Source: JBKHYG01 sp046565595
GTDB taxonomy: Bacteria > Actinomycetota > AC-67
Assembly (NCBI GenBank): GCA_046565595.1
Contig: JBKHYG010000073.1
Coordinates: 1-28,906, forward strand
Direction of reading: 5' to 3'
Length of the DNA stretch: 28,906 nucleotides
Each line of letters starts with the position of its first letter. Within the stretch, counting starts at the first letter, position 1. This document shows positions 7,093-14,544 of the stretch, piece after piece. Made by a program: the position numbers and the translations under genes. The notes beneath the pieces were generated by a model. That model was given only the letters and a program-made list of their open reading frames with translations, did no database searches and was not told the DNA's origin.

Positions 7093-8159
7093 GCGCAGCG
7101 CGCATCATGCTCGCCGGCGTAGACAAGTCGTTCGGGCCGATCCGTGCGGTCGACGATGTCACCATGGAGGTCGATCCCGGCGAATCGCTCGTCCTGCTGG
7201 GACCCAGCGGCTGCGGCAAGACCACGCTCCTGCGTCTGATCGCCGGCCTGGAACGGCCGGATGCTGGAGCGATCTCCATCGGCGACCGAATCGTGTCTCG
7301 CCCCGGCCAGCACCTCGCTCCCGAGAAGCGCGGGGTGGGGATGGTCTTCCAGGACCACGCTCTCTTCCCTCACATGACCGTCCGGGCCAACATCGCCTAC
7401 GGCGCCAAGGACGAGGCTCGGATCACCCAACTCCTCGACCTGGTCGGTCTATCGGCAAGCGCCGATCGGATGCCTGGCGAACTCTCGGGAGGTCAGCAGC
7501 AACGGGTCGCACTCGCTCGAGCGCTCGCGCCGTCACCTGGCGTCATCCTGCTGGACGAGCCGTTCTCCAACCTTGACGCCGACCTTCGTCAGCAGGTGCG
7601 AGACGAGGTGAAACAGATCCTCAGAGACGCAGACATGACCGCGATCTTCGTCACTCACGATCAGCAGGAGGCCTTCGAACTGGCGGACCGGATCGCCGTG
7701 ATGCACCAGGGTCGGGTCGAGCAGATCGGGTCTCCCGAAGAGGTCTATCACACGCCGGGAACCAGGTTCGTGGCGGACTCGGTCGGCAAGGCAGCGTTCG
7801 TGCCTGCGACCCTCGAGTCGGGGATGCTGCGATGCTCGCTCGGAGCCTTCCCATACTCAGGGGAGGGTGACGACGGCGAAGCGGACCTGCTGGTCCGGCC
7901 AGAGGACATCGCGATCGAGGCAGACGGGGAAGCAGAGGTGATCGAGCGGAGATTCCAAGGTCCGCAGAATCAGTATCGGTTGCGTCTGGCCGACGGGATC
8001 GAGGTCTTGAGCGTTGGCAGTTCGCAGACCCTGCACCCCTTGGGAAGCAAGGTCAGGGTCCGTTTCGAGCCAGATCATCTGGTCGTCTTCCGAGGCGAGG
8101 AGCGGCTCGACTGGGTGCGAGCGCGCGCACACACCGGAACCGACCTAGAGCCTCGCTGA
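7089..8159 (+). CDS. fbpC: Ferric-iron ABC transporter ATPase (FbpC-like)
   Basis: This 356-aa cytoplasmic ATPase powers the iron transporter. All nucleotide-binding motifs are intact: Walker A GPSGCGKTT at 38-46, Q-loop VFQDHALFPHM around 87-96, signature LSGGQQQR at 132-139, Walker B VILLDEPFSNLD at 152-163 and the switch His190 in FVTHDQQEAF. The C-terminal 110 residues contain a TOBE-like regulatory domain (LLVRPEDIAIEADGEAEV and FEPDHLVVFRG), typical of the iron and sugar importer subfamily. The GTG at 7089 overlaps the permease stop by four bases. The frame is open much further upstream through the permease gene, but that is only an antiphase shadow. The operon appears to end here. Confidence 0.95.
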   Translation: MSAARIMLAGVDKSFGPIRAVDDVTMEVDPGESLVLLGPSGCGKTTLLRLIAGLERPDAGAISIGDRIVSRPGQHLAPEKRGVGMVFQDHALFPHMTVRANIAYGAKDEARITQLLDLVGLSASADRMPGELSGGQQQRVALARALAPSPGVILLDEPFSNLDADLRQQVRDEVKQILRDADMTAIFVTHDQQEAFELADRIAVMHQGRVEQIGSPEEVYHTPGTRFVADSVGKAAFVPATLESGMLRCSLGAFPYSGEGDDGEADLLVRPEDIAIEADGEAEVIERRFQGPQNQYRLRLADGIEVLSVGSSQTLHPLGSKVRVRFEPDHLVVFRGEERLDWVRARAHTGTDLEPR

Positions 8160-8167
8160 CAGCCGCG

Positions 8168-8190
8168 TCCGTCATACCGGCGAGGACGGA
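8168..8190 (+). terminator. Possible hairpin terminator after the iron operon
   Basis: TCCGTC at 8168-8173 pairs with GACGGA at 8185-8190 across an 11-base loop, between the convergent ATPase and DsrE-like genes. There is no T-tract, so this is a weak call. Confidence 0.3.
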
Positions 8191-8214
8191 ACCGCAAGCA
8201 CCAGGGATCGGCGC

Positions 8215-8580
8215 TCACCCGAAGGAGATCGCGCGGGCTCCTGCGGTCAACAGTTCGACGACCGCTGCCGCCCCCACGATGGAAGCCCCCTCGATGCAGT
8301 CCGATCCACCGATCCCGCGAGGCTCAGTGCACGCGCTGCACAGCCACAACTCGCCTCCGGCCGCCAAGAACTGAGAGATGTGGGTCGACAGCGGCTCGTG
8401 TCCTTCCGCCTGGATCCCCTCGGAGCCTGCATGCGTGCCGAGCCGCACGGCCTCGATCGTGCAGACCACGATCGACCGCTGTCCGCTCACCGCTGCGATC
8501 GTCGCACCGATGAACGGCAGGGTCGCCCGCTCGGGATCTTCTGATCCGTGCGTGCAGTTGAAGATCAGCGTCTGGTCCAT
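8215..8580 (-). CDS. DsrE/DsrF-like small cysteine-containing protein
   Basis: This 121-aa protein resembles the DsrE/F-like fold: alternating short strands and helices, NCTHGSEDPERATLPF at the N-terminus and ELWLCSACTEPRGI in the second half. Cys9, the CxxC of CSAC and a further SDCIEGA cysteine could take part in sulfur or redox chemistry, as in DsrE-family sulfur carriers. No sulfur-metabolism partner is encoded in the window. Many members are annotated only as predicted peroxiredoxins or sulfur-reduction proteins, so the function stays open. The ATG at 8580 is preceded by GGAGACC. The frame opens 45 codons earlier but that part is unlike the family and overlaps the divergent TadE promoter. 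TACGCT at 8623-8628 (minus strand) is a possible -10 with a ~35-base leader. Confidence 0.75.
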   Translation of the reverse strand: MDQTLIFNCTHGSEDPERATLPFIGATIAAVSGQRSIVVCTIEAVRLGTHAGSEGIQAEGHEPLSTHISQFLAAGGELWLCSACTEPRGIGGSDCIEGASIVGAAAVVELLTAGARAISFG

Positions 8581-8684
8581 CTGGTCTCCGTCCGGTCGCG
8601 TGCGCCCTGATCGAGCCAGGTGAGCGTATCGAGGATCTCTCCTCGAAAGGGACGCCGGCACCCTCAGCGCGCGCACCCGGCCAC

Positions 8685-8690
8685 TACGGT
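8685..8690 (+). promoter_or_regulatory. Putative -10 hexamer of a leaderless promoter for the TadE-like gene
   Basis: TACGGT ends 8 bases before the ATG at 8699. No ribosome-binding site is present in the gap, which fits a leaderless transcript. Confidence 0.5.
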
Positions 8691-8698
8691 CGTCGACC

Positions 8699-9085
8699 AT
8701 GGCGACCAGACACATCAGCGACGACGGGACGGTGACCGTCGAGACCGCCGCAGCCTTCGGGATCCTCGCGATCGTCGCGACGCTCGCGGTCCAGGTGGTC
8801 TTGCTGGGGACCAGCTATCTGCTGGCGGGCCAGGCCGTTCGAGAGGGTGCACGCGAGGCGGCTCTGGGTGCGCGCGCGGATCAGGTCGAAGATCTGGTGC
8901 ATGCGGTCTCGGGTCGATCAGATGCGACGGTCACCATGACGCCGAGGATCCGGGCTCCGGGCGACCTGGTGGAGGTCCGGATCCGGATGACCGCCCCCAT
9001 CGTTCCCCTCATCGACGATCTGGTTCCAGACCTGTGGGTAGAGACCGCGGCGCTGATGCGGGTCGAGGTGAACGGTTGGAACTGA
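8699..9085 (+). CDS. TadE-like pseudopilin protein
   Basis: This 128-aa protein has the layout of a TadE-type pseudopilin. A short polar leader ending in Gly10 is followed by TVTVE, with Glu at +5 after the likely prepilin-peptidase site, then one hydrophobic helix (about 16-40, AAAFGILAIVATLAVQVVLL) and an extracytoplasmic domain. TadE proteins belong to tight-adherence (Flp) type IV secretion/pilus systems. The gene starts at a leaderless-type ATG and is followed ten bases later by a second TadE-like gene. With the DEAH helicase 3 kb downstream it matches the conserved actinobacterial 'helicase/secretion neighbourhood' known from TIGR families. The TadA, TadB and TadC machinery is not in the window and would have to be encoded elsewhere. 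Confidence 0.8.
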   Translation: MATRHISDDGTVTVETAAAFGILAIVATLAVQVVLLGTSYLLAGQAVREGAREAALGARADQVEDLVHAVSGRSDATVTMTPRIRAPGDLVEVRIRMTAPIVPLIDDLVPDLWVETAALMRVEVNGWN

Positions 9086-9095
9086 GTGGCGACAG

Positions 9096-9455
9096 ATGTT
9101 CACCGTAGCTCTGCTCGGGTTCCTGGCACTGGTAGCCGTCGGGGCAGCCGATGGCGCCGCCTTCCTGCAAGCGAGGGTCCGGGCCGTCGCCGCGGCTGAT
9201 GCTGCCGCGCTTGCTGCGGCCGACGCGAGCACATGGATGAACGATGAGGACCCAGAGACCGTCGCTCGCCGCGTCGCGGAAGCCAACGGCACCAGGCTTG
9301 TCTCGTGCCTGTGCGGTGAGGGACGCTGGACCATCACCGTCGATGTCGAGACCGACTCACGAGCGATGCTGCTGTTTGGTTGGAACGGACGGGTCGTGGT
9401 CGCAAGGGCCAAAGCAGAGGCACAACGGTGGGTCAGGAGTTGGGCTCCCCCTTGA
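9096..9455 (+). CDS. TadE/TadG-like protein of the helicase/secretion neighbourhood
   Basis: This 119-aa protein begins directly with a hydrophobic helix (MFTVALLGFLALVAVGAADG) followed by the Ala-rich amphipathic segment ARVRAVAAADAAALAAADAS. That segment is characteristic of the small TadE-like proteins described beside a DEAH helicase in actinobacteria (TIGR03816-type). The rest is an exported domain with a CLC pair. The ATG at 9096 is the only start after an in-frame stop at 9069-9071. This leaves almost no polar leader before the helix, so the usual G-x4-E processing site is missing, unlike in the preceding gene. It is probably co-transcribed with that gene. Its stop overlaps an ATG at 9455 in another frame, which I did not use for the next gene. 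Confidence 0.7.
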   Translation: MFTVALLGFLALVAVGAADGAAFLQARVRAVAAADAAALAAADASTWMNDEDPETVARRVAEANGTRLVSCLCGEGRWTITVDVETDSRAMLLFGWNGRVVVARAKAEAQRWVRSWAPP

Positions 9456-9476
9456 TGCCGGCGCCGCCTCCCAGGG

Positions 9477-9482
9477 TAGCGT
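9477..9482 (+). promoter_or_regulatory. Putative -10 hexamer for the PPOX-fold gene
   Basis: TAGCGT ends 8 bases before the ATG at 9491. A TTGATG at 9452-9457 could be a -35 but its 19-base spacing is long. Confidence 0.45.
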
Positions 9483-9490
9483 CTGTGTCC

Positions 9491-9985
9491 ATGCCGATCT
9501 CTCGTGACAAGTTGAGGCTTCAACCCCAAGCCCGCCTCGAGCTCTTGAACAAGACGCGCACTGGCCACTGCGCCACCGTGGATCAAGAGGGGTGGCCTCA
9601 TGTCGTGCCTCTGTGGTTTGTGTGGCATGAAGATCATCTCTTCGTGAACAGTCTCAAGAGGAGCAAGCGAGGAAGGAACCTCAGGGACGGCTCGCGGGTC
9701 TCGTTCTGTGTAGACGCCGGTGAGGCGTACGGCGAGTTGAGGGGCCTGGTGCTGAAGGGTCGATTCGAGCCGGAGACCGACGAAACGACACTCGAGGCGA
9801 TCAAGGGCCTGTTCGGCGAGAAGTACTGGAACGGGACCGCGGTACCCGACCTGAAGAGCCACGAATGGTTTCGTTTGGTGATAATAAGCGAGGTTTCGTG
9901 GGATTTCCGTCGGATCGAGGAGGCCGGCAGGGACGCGCGGCTCGAAGCTCTGAAGCTCAGAGGATCTGAAGGATCCGTGAGATAG
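9491..9985 (+). CDS. Pyridoxamine 5'-phosphate oxidase-fold (PPOX/FDOR) protein
   Basis: This 164-aa protein belongs to the split-barrel flavin/F420-binding superfamily. The N-terminal part has the typical pattern LLNKTRTGHCATVDQEGWPH, followed by VVPLWFVWHEDHLFVNS and RGRNLRDGSRVSFCVD, which line the cofactor pocket in relatives. Actinobacterial members often use F420 or FMN for reductions, or bind biliverdin or haem; which applies here cannot be read from the motifs. The start at 9491 begins at the conserved MPISRDKLRL and is supported by the TAGCGT hexamer. Alternatives are the ATG at 9455, which overlaps the preceding stop, and the ATG at 9380. It lies between the TadE-like pair and the sortase with no obvious functional link. 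Confidence 0.8.
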   Translation: MPISRDKLRLQPQARLELLNKTRTGHCATVDQEGWPHVVPLWFVWHEDHLFVNSLKRSKRGRNLRDGSRVSFCVDAGEAYGELRGLVLKGRFEPETDETTLEAIKGLFGEKYWNGTAVPDLKSHEWFRLVIISEVSWDFRRIEEAGRDARLEALKLRGSEGSVR

Positions 9986-9999
9986 TCGGCTTAGGCCTG

Positions 10000-10026
10000 T
10001 TGGAACCCACCTCGGCGTGGTACAAC
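10000..10026 (+). promoter_or_regulatory. Possible sigma70-type promoter for the sortase gene
   Basis: TTGGAA at 10000-10005 and TACAAC at 10021-10026 are separated by 15 bases. This is a short spacer and the -10 lacks the final T, so the call is weak. Initiation would fall just before the ATG at 10038. Confidence 0.3.
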
Positions 10027-10037
10027 TGATGTCAACG

Positions 10038-10790
10038 ATGGATATCCCCTCTGGAACCGCTTGGCCTCAGGGCGGCTCTGGGGCCGTTCCTGCAGGCCGA
10101 TTCGGCGGCCGCGAGTCGGCCCCTAGGCGTGCGCTCGGATCGGTCGGCTTCCTGCTGGACTCGATAAGGCGTCGTCGAGCAGGCCGGATCGCGCTTTGGT
10201 CGCTGGTCGTCGCGTTGACCCTCGGAGGCATCGGGCTCCTGGCGTATCCGACCGTGACCGGTATCTGGGCCGACCGCATCCAGAACGGGCTGGAGCAAGA
10301 GTTCCAGGCCCTGACCCCTAACCAGGCTGGGGACAGTTATGCGGTGGCACCGGTCGAGGGCGACCCTGTCACCAGGCTTCAGATCCCCGCGTTGGGTGTA
10401 GATGTGATCGTCGTCGAAGGGGTTACAGGTAACGCGCTACGGGCCGGCGCAGGCCACTTCCCAGACTCGGCCCTTCCTGGAGATCCGACCGGCAATGTCG
10501 CCATCGCTGGCCACAGGACCGGTTACGGAGAGCCCTTCCGGCACCTGGACAAGATGAAGCCCGGCCAGAGGATCCACCTGGTCACGCCCTTCGGCACCTT
10601 CATCTACGAGGTGATGAAGCCCTTCGATGGCCATGGGAACCCTTGGATCACCGACCCGACCGACCTCACGGTCAAGGGGCGCACGGCCGAGCCAACGCTT
10701 ACTCTGGTCACCTGTGATCCGCCCGGAACCAGCAAGAATCGACTCATATTGAGGGCGAAGCTCATCGACCGGGTGGATGGAACCACCTAG
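10038..10790 (+). CDS. Sortase (class E-like) transpeptidase
   Basis: Sortases cleave sorting signals of exported proteins and join them to the cell wall. This 250-aa protein has an N-terminal cytoplasmic stretch, one membrane helix at about 51-71 (IALWSLVVALTLGGIGLLAY) and the extracellular sortase barrel. All catalytic residues are visible: His159 in AGHRTGYGEPF, Cys226 in LTLVTCDPPG and Arg235 in NRLILRAKL. The N-in single-helix topology and the TLVTCDP motif fit the class E type found in high-GC actinobacteria. Starts at 10017 (GTG) and 10029 (ATG) are also in frame; the choice among them changes only a few residues. The gene is followed 27 bases later by a large surface protein, its likely partner, although that protein lacks a standard LPXTG/LAXTG signal. 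Confidence 0.9.
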   Translation: MDIPSGTAWPQGGSGAVPAGRFGGRESAPRRALGSVGFLLDSIRRRRAGRIALWSLVVALTLGGIGLLAYPTVTGIWADRIQNGLEQEFQALTPNQAGDSYAVAPVEGDPVTRLQIPALGVDVIVVEGVTGNALRAGAGHFPDSALPGDPTGNVAIAGHRTGYGEPFRHLDKMKPGQRIHLVTPFGTFIYEVMKPFDGHGNPWITDPTDLTVKGRTAEPTLTLVTCDPPGTSKNRLILRAKLIDRVDGTT

Positions 10791-10817
10791 GCATCTGGAT
10801 CGTTGAAGGAAGGGAAG

Positions 10818-12077
10818 ATGCGACTCTCCGGCCAGAACTGGCGCCGGCTACTTGGTATCGCCATCATGGCGGTCCCGGTTGTCGGTCTGATGCCTGCTGC
10901 CCAAGCGGCTCCGGAGAACACCAAGGTCCTGGCCTTCAGACTGCCCTGTGATGGAGCGGTCTGTGATCCCCAGGGCGACGCCCAGATCCCCAACGATTCG
11001 TCGGTATCTGGACGGGTCCAACTCCAAGCCGCCAGCAGCGCGACCGTCGGTCTTCGCACCGTAGAACTACAGGTCCAGCTCGGAGATTCTTGGCGATGTG
11101 TGCGCCGCTGGGACACCTCTGCTCGCAGCTTCAGAGCCCACCAGGATCTCGATACCAACTCCCGCCTCAGCGGCTGTTCGAGCGACTTCTCCAACGGAGA
11201 GAACGGCGTCTACCGGTTCCGGGCGCTTGCCGAGGACCGCTCGGGTGCGACCGAAACCTCCAGCGTGTTCAACCTGCGTGTCGACAACGATCCGCAGGAG
11301 CCTCGCTGGGCAGACTCTCCCCAGGGCATCTTCACCTCGCAAGGCCCGCGCGTAACGCTGCGCTGGCAAGCGAACCCAGAGCCAGACATCGTCGAGTACC
11401 ACTTCGTCCGATCAGGTTCGGGACGCGAGGTCGAACTCGCGGTGAGCGCGTCCCGTCCTGGAGGACAGGGTTGCGCGTTCGACTCGGGTGTCTACGAATG
11501 TATCGACGACGCCTTCGGGCCTGACGATGAGGGCACCTACAGGTACGCGCTGATCGCCTACCGCCAGAGCCCCTCTTCGTCCAAGAGATGTTCGCTCCCC
11601 GGCGGAGGTAGTTGTTCGACATCTGGTCTCTCCGAGGTGCGCAGCGTGACGGTCGAACCCCCCAAGACCGGCCCGACGACAGCCCCGCCTCCGCCGCCTC
11701 CAGCCAGTGAGCAGTTCGAACGGCGGTCCTCCCGAGGTTCTTCTGGCGGTACGGCCCGTCGACCGAGCCGACCGGCCGGGCCGACCCTCAGCGATATCGC
11801 TGCCGGTGATGAATTCTGCTTCGAGTGTGGCGAGTTCGACGAACAACTCCCATACGACTCTCCTGTCATCGTGGACGACCGGCAACCGACCGACGCCGAC
11901 CTGATCCTCCCCGGAGAGGAAGAGAACCTTCAGGCTTTCGATCCAGAACTCGCCTCGGCGCTGGAAGCTGAACGGACCAAGCGTGGACTCGTTGCTCTGT
12001 CGGCGGGCCTGCTGATGATCCTGATGGGCATACATCTGGCGCGCGTCCTGCGCGATCCTTCCAGATCCCGCGGCTAG
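10818..12077 (+). CDS. Secreted, membrane-anchored surface protein with Ig/FnIII-like region
   Basis: I know no named homologue. The 419-aa protein has a signal peptide ending near residue 30 (MPAAQA) and a beta-rich extracellular part of about 240 residues with several cysteine pairs. Its second half (GPRVTLRWQANPEPDIVEYH and a later GTYRYALIAY) looks like a fibronectin type III domain. A Thr/Pro-rich linker (TGPTTAPPPPPPAS) and a Ser/Arg-rich stretch follow. An acidic segment then leads to a C-terminal helix (GLVALSAGLLMILMGIHLA) with the short basic tail RVLRDPSRSRG. This resembles a cell-wall sorting end, but the only LP sequence nearby is LPGEE, about 35 residues before the helix. The start at 10818 follows AAGGAAGGG; a TTG at 10803 is less likely. 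It is probably co-transcribed with the sortase. Confidence 0.8.
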   Translation: MRLSGQNWRRLLGIAIMAVPVVGLMPAAQAAPENTKVLAFRLPCDGAVCDPQGDAQIPNDSSVSGRVQLQAASSATVGLRTVELQVQLGDSWRCVRRWDTSARSFRAHQDLDTNSRLSGCSSDFSNGENGVYRFRALAEDRSGATETSSVFNLRVDNDPQEPRWADSPQGIFTSQGPRVTLRWQANPEPDIVEYHFVRSGSGREVELAVSASRPGGQGCAFDSGVYECIDDAFGPDDEGTYRYALIAYRQSPSSSKRCSLPGGGSCSTSGLSEVRSVTVEPPKTGPTTAPPPPPPASEQFERRSSRGSSGGTARRPSRPAGPTLSDIAAGDEFCFECGEFDEQLPYDSPVIVDDRQPTDADLILPGEEENLQAFDPELASALEAERTKRGLVALSAGLLMILMGIHLARVLRDPSRSRG

Positions 12078-12080
12078 TCT
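12075..12080 (+). promoter_or_regulatory. Putative -10 hexamer for the small zinc-ribbon gene
   Basis: TAGTCT begins with the TAG stop codon of the surface-protein gene and ends 8 bases before the ATG at 12089, suggesting a separate leaderless transcript. Confidence 0.45.
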
Positions 12081-12088
12081 GCGGGCAC

Positions 12089-12307
12089 ATGGCGGTCCAT
12101 TGCGAGTGCGGAGCTGTCCTCGTTGAAGAGGTCACAGACCGCGGCGTCCGTCCCCTCGATTCCGAAGAGGCGATCGTCTTTCGCCGCACGACCGACCATG
12201 TCATCTGTGGGTCTTGCATGACTTCCTTCGATGTCGAGGGACTCCACCGTCTATCGACGGGTGAGGATCAGAGCCGGCTGAGGATCATCCTCGACGATCT
12301 CGACTGA
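12089..12307 (+). CDS. Small zinc-ribbon-like hypothetical protein
   Basis: This 72-aa protein has two cysteine pairs, CEC at residues 5-7 and CGSC at 40-43. They could bind one zinc ion in a ribbon-like fold; no other domain is visible. The middle is acidic and the C-terminus ends in ILDDLD. The start is supported by the TAGTCT hexamer 8 bases upstream. Its last 23 bases overlap the 3' end of the DEAH helicase gene on the opposite strand. It could act as a small adaptor or transcription-related factor, but nothing in the sequence proves that. Spacing, promoter and the patterned cysteines make it more than a chance frame. Confidence 0.6.
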   Translation: MAVHCECGAVLVEEVTDRGVRPLDSEEAIVFRRTTDHVICGSCMTSFDVEGLHRLSTGEDQSRLRIILDDLD

Positions 12308-14540
12308 GTATCCCGTCTAGAAGTCGGATCGCAGCATCCTTGTCCAACGGTTCGTTCCCGTTCCCGCACTTCGGAGACTGGACACACGAGGGGCAACCGG
12401 ACCGGCAGCGGCACCCAGCGATCGTCTCGCGCGTGATGCCGAGGTGTCTCTCGATCACACCGAAGGACCGTTCCGAGAATCCGGCGCCTCCTGAAGCCCC
12501 GTCGTAGATGATGATCGTCGCGGCTCCGGTATCTGGATGAAGGGGTGTCGAGAGTCCTCCGATGTCCCACCGGTCACACATCGCGACCGCAGGCAGGACC
12601 CCGATGGCAGCATGTTCTGCAGCATGCAACGCGCCCGGTATCTCTGGCGGCCCGATCCTGGCGAGCCCGAAGACCGAGTCAACCTCGAGCCATACGCCGA
12701 CCGTATGCAGAACGGACTCTGGAAGTTCGAGTACATGTTCATCCATCAACTCGCCCGATCCACGGCGTCGTCTGGCGTAGGACACGACCTGGGTCGTCAC
12801 GGTGAGCTTGCCGAAACGCACCGGAACCGTGCCGATCATCGTCTCTCGCAAGTGCCCAACGACTCGCACATCGCTGATCGCGCGAGCATGCGTGGTCCAA
12901 GGTGCCTCGGATGCGTGAACCAGCGCCACACCCGCCTCGAGGTCGAGTGTTTCCACCTCGTACTGCCCGCCGAGATGTAGGTAGATGGCTCCGGGATGGA
13001 GTCCTCTCATCGCTTGACTCGGCCCCGCAGAGCCGAGCAGTCGGCCGGTTCCCGCCTCGACTATCTGGATGCTTGGCCCGGCGTCTCGCAGCCCCATGTC
13101 GCGGTGAGGTTCTCCCCGGCCCGAGTAGGTCCACCTCCCGCCGCGTTCGGTGAGCGTTCCGGTTCCAACCAGCGCCCCGACGCTGTCGATGAAGCCATCT
13201 CCGAACAGGTCCGCGTCGACGGAAGTGAGAGGCATCTCGCTGGCTGCGCACGCCAGGTGCGGCGCCAACACCGCAGGGTTGGAGGGATCCATGACCGCCG
13301 ACTCGTTCGGCGCTTCCAACAGATCCTCAGGATGTCGCAGCAGATATTGATCTAGGGGATCGTCGTCGGCGAGGAAGACCCCTAGGGAGGCCTCGGATGA
13401 CCGACCGGCTCGGCCGATCTGTTGCCGGAAGGCTGCCCGAGTTCCGGGGAATCCCGCTACCAGTACTGCGTCCAGCCCGCCGACATCTATCCCGAGTTCC
13501 AGGGCGGTCGTCGCTGCGACACCCAACAGTTCTCCCGAATGGAGCCGTTGCTCGATGTCGCGTCGCTCTTCGCTCAGATAGCCGCCCCGATACGAGGCGA
13601 CGGTGCTGGGTGAACCCTCGATGCGTTCCCGCGTGATCTGCGCAACCAGTTCGGTACCTCGACGCGACTTGGTGAAGGCCAGGGTGGGCACTCCTGCATC
13701 GACGAGTTTGGCGAGCAACGCGCCGGTCTCACCGATCAGCGAACGCCGGGGGACGGCCGCCTCTTGGTCGACGATCGGCGGATCCCAACATGCGACGATC
13801 CGTTCGCCGCGTGCTGAAGCGTCCTCGGTGACCTCGTGGAAGGGTGTGCCCGTCAGTCTCTGCGCGTGTTCGGCGGGTTCCGAGATCGTGGCCGACGACA
13901 GCACGAAGAGTGGCTCGGAGCCGTAGCGCGCGCAGATGCGTCGGAGCCGACGCAGAACGGCGGCGATGTGAGCACCGAACACGCCGCGGTACAGGTGTGC
14001 TTCATCGACCACGACGATGCGCAACATCCGGAAGAAGCCTGCCCACCGCTGATGCTGAGGCAAGATCCCGGCATGGAGCATGTCGGGATTCGAGATCACG
14101 ATCTGCGAGTTCTGCCGGATCCAGGCCCGCTCCTGTTGCGCAGTGTCCCCGTCGTAGACCGACGGGTGGGTTCCGCTCCACGCGAGACGGCGCACCCGCG
14201 ACATCTGATCCTGGGCGAGGGCCTTGGTTGGGAAGAGCATCAGCGCGGTCGATCTTGGCTGTTCGAGCATCCCTTCGAGCGCCGCGATCTGATACACCAG
14301 CGACTTGCCGGATGCGGTGCCGGTGGCCATGACGACATGACGCCCGCCGCGTAGCGCCTCGATACCATCGGCCTGATGGGCCCACAGATGGCCGACCCCG
14401 ATGTCTGTCAGCCGCTCCCTGATCCGCGGATCGAGCTGGAAGTCGCGTGCGATCACTCCACCGGTCGCGGCGATCCTCGCTACATGAACGATACGGTCTG
14501 GATCGTCGCCGAGGGCAGCTAGGAGTGCCTCGGGATCCAT
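12285..14540 (-). CDS. DEAH-box superfamily 2 helicase with C-terminal cysteine cluster (DUF1998/MrfA-like)
   Basis: This 751-aa helicase has an N-terminal wHTH-like lead-in, motif I ATGTASGKS at 72-80, DEAH at 179-182, SSAT at 215-218, the second RecA domain with GIDVGGLDAV, and motif VI QQIGRAGRSS. The C-terminal third ends in a four-cysteine cluster, GCRCRSGCPSCVQSPKCG at about 710-725. It matches the family of B. subtilis MrfA (YprA) and mycobacterial Rv3649-type helicases, some of which take part in repair of DNA damage and bind a metal through those cysteines. It is the helicase of the actinobacterial TadE neighbourhood. The ATG at 14540 begins 4 bases after the LCP gene stop; upstream in-frame codons reach 14597 but overlap that gene. 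It is the last gene of a three-gene operon. Confidence 0.92.
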   Translation of the reverse strand: MDPEALLAALGDDPDRIVHVARIAATGGVIARDFQLDPRIRERLTDIGVGHLWAHQADGIEALRGGRHVVMATGTASGKSLVYQIAALEGMLEQPRSTALMLFPTKALAQDQMSRVRRLAWSGTHPSVYDGDTAQQERAWIRQNSQIVISNPDMLHAGILPQHQRWAGFFRMLRIVVVDEAHLYRGVFGAHIAAVLRRLRRICARYGSEPLFVLSSATISEPAEHAQRLTGTPFHEVTEDASARGERIVACWDPPIVDQEAAVPRRSLIGETGALLAKLVDAGVPTLAFTKSRRGTELVAQITRERIEGSPSTVASYRGGYLSEERRDIEQRLHSGELLGVAATTALELGIDVGGLDAVLVAGFPGTRAAFRQQIGRAGRSSEASLGVFLADDDPLDQYLLRHPEDLLEAPNESAVMDPSNPAVLAPHLACAASEMPLTSVDADLFGDGFIDSVGALVGTGTLTERGGRWTYSGRGEPHRDMGLRDAGPSIQIVEAGTGRLLGSAGPSQAMRGLHPGAIYLHLGGQYEVETLDLEAGVALVHASEAPWTTHARAISDVRVVGHLRETMIGTVPVRFGKLTVTTQVVSYARRRRGSGELMDEHVLELPESVLHTVGVWLEVDSVFGLARIGPPEIPGALHAAEHAAIGVLPAVAMCDRWDIGGLSTPLHPDTGAATIIIYDGASGGAGFSERSFGVIERHLGITRETIAGCRCRSGCPSCVQSPKCGNGNEPLDKDAAIRLLDGILSRDRRG

Positions 14541-14544
14541 CGGT

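Noticed and set aside
8918..9862. A 314-codon minus-strand frame opposite the TadE-like and PPOX genes
   Set aside because: Low-complexity Ala/Ser/Arg composition, no start signal, and the plus-strand genes match known families.
11412..12035. A 207-codon minus-strand frame opposite the surface-protein gene
   Set aside because: It lacks any recognisable domain, and the plus strand carries signal peptide, FnIII-like pattern and anchor helix in the expected order.
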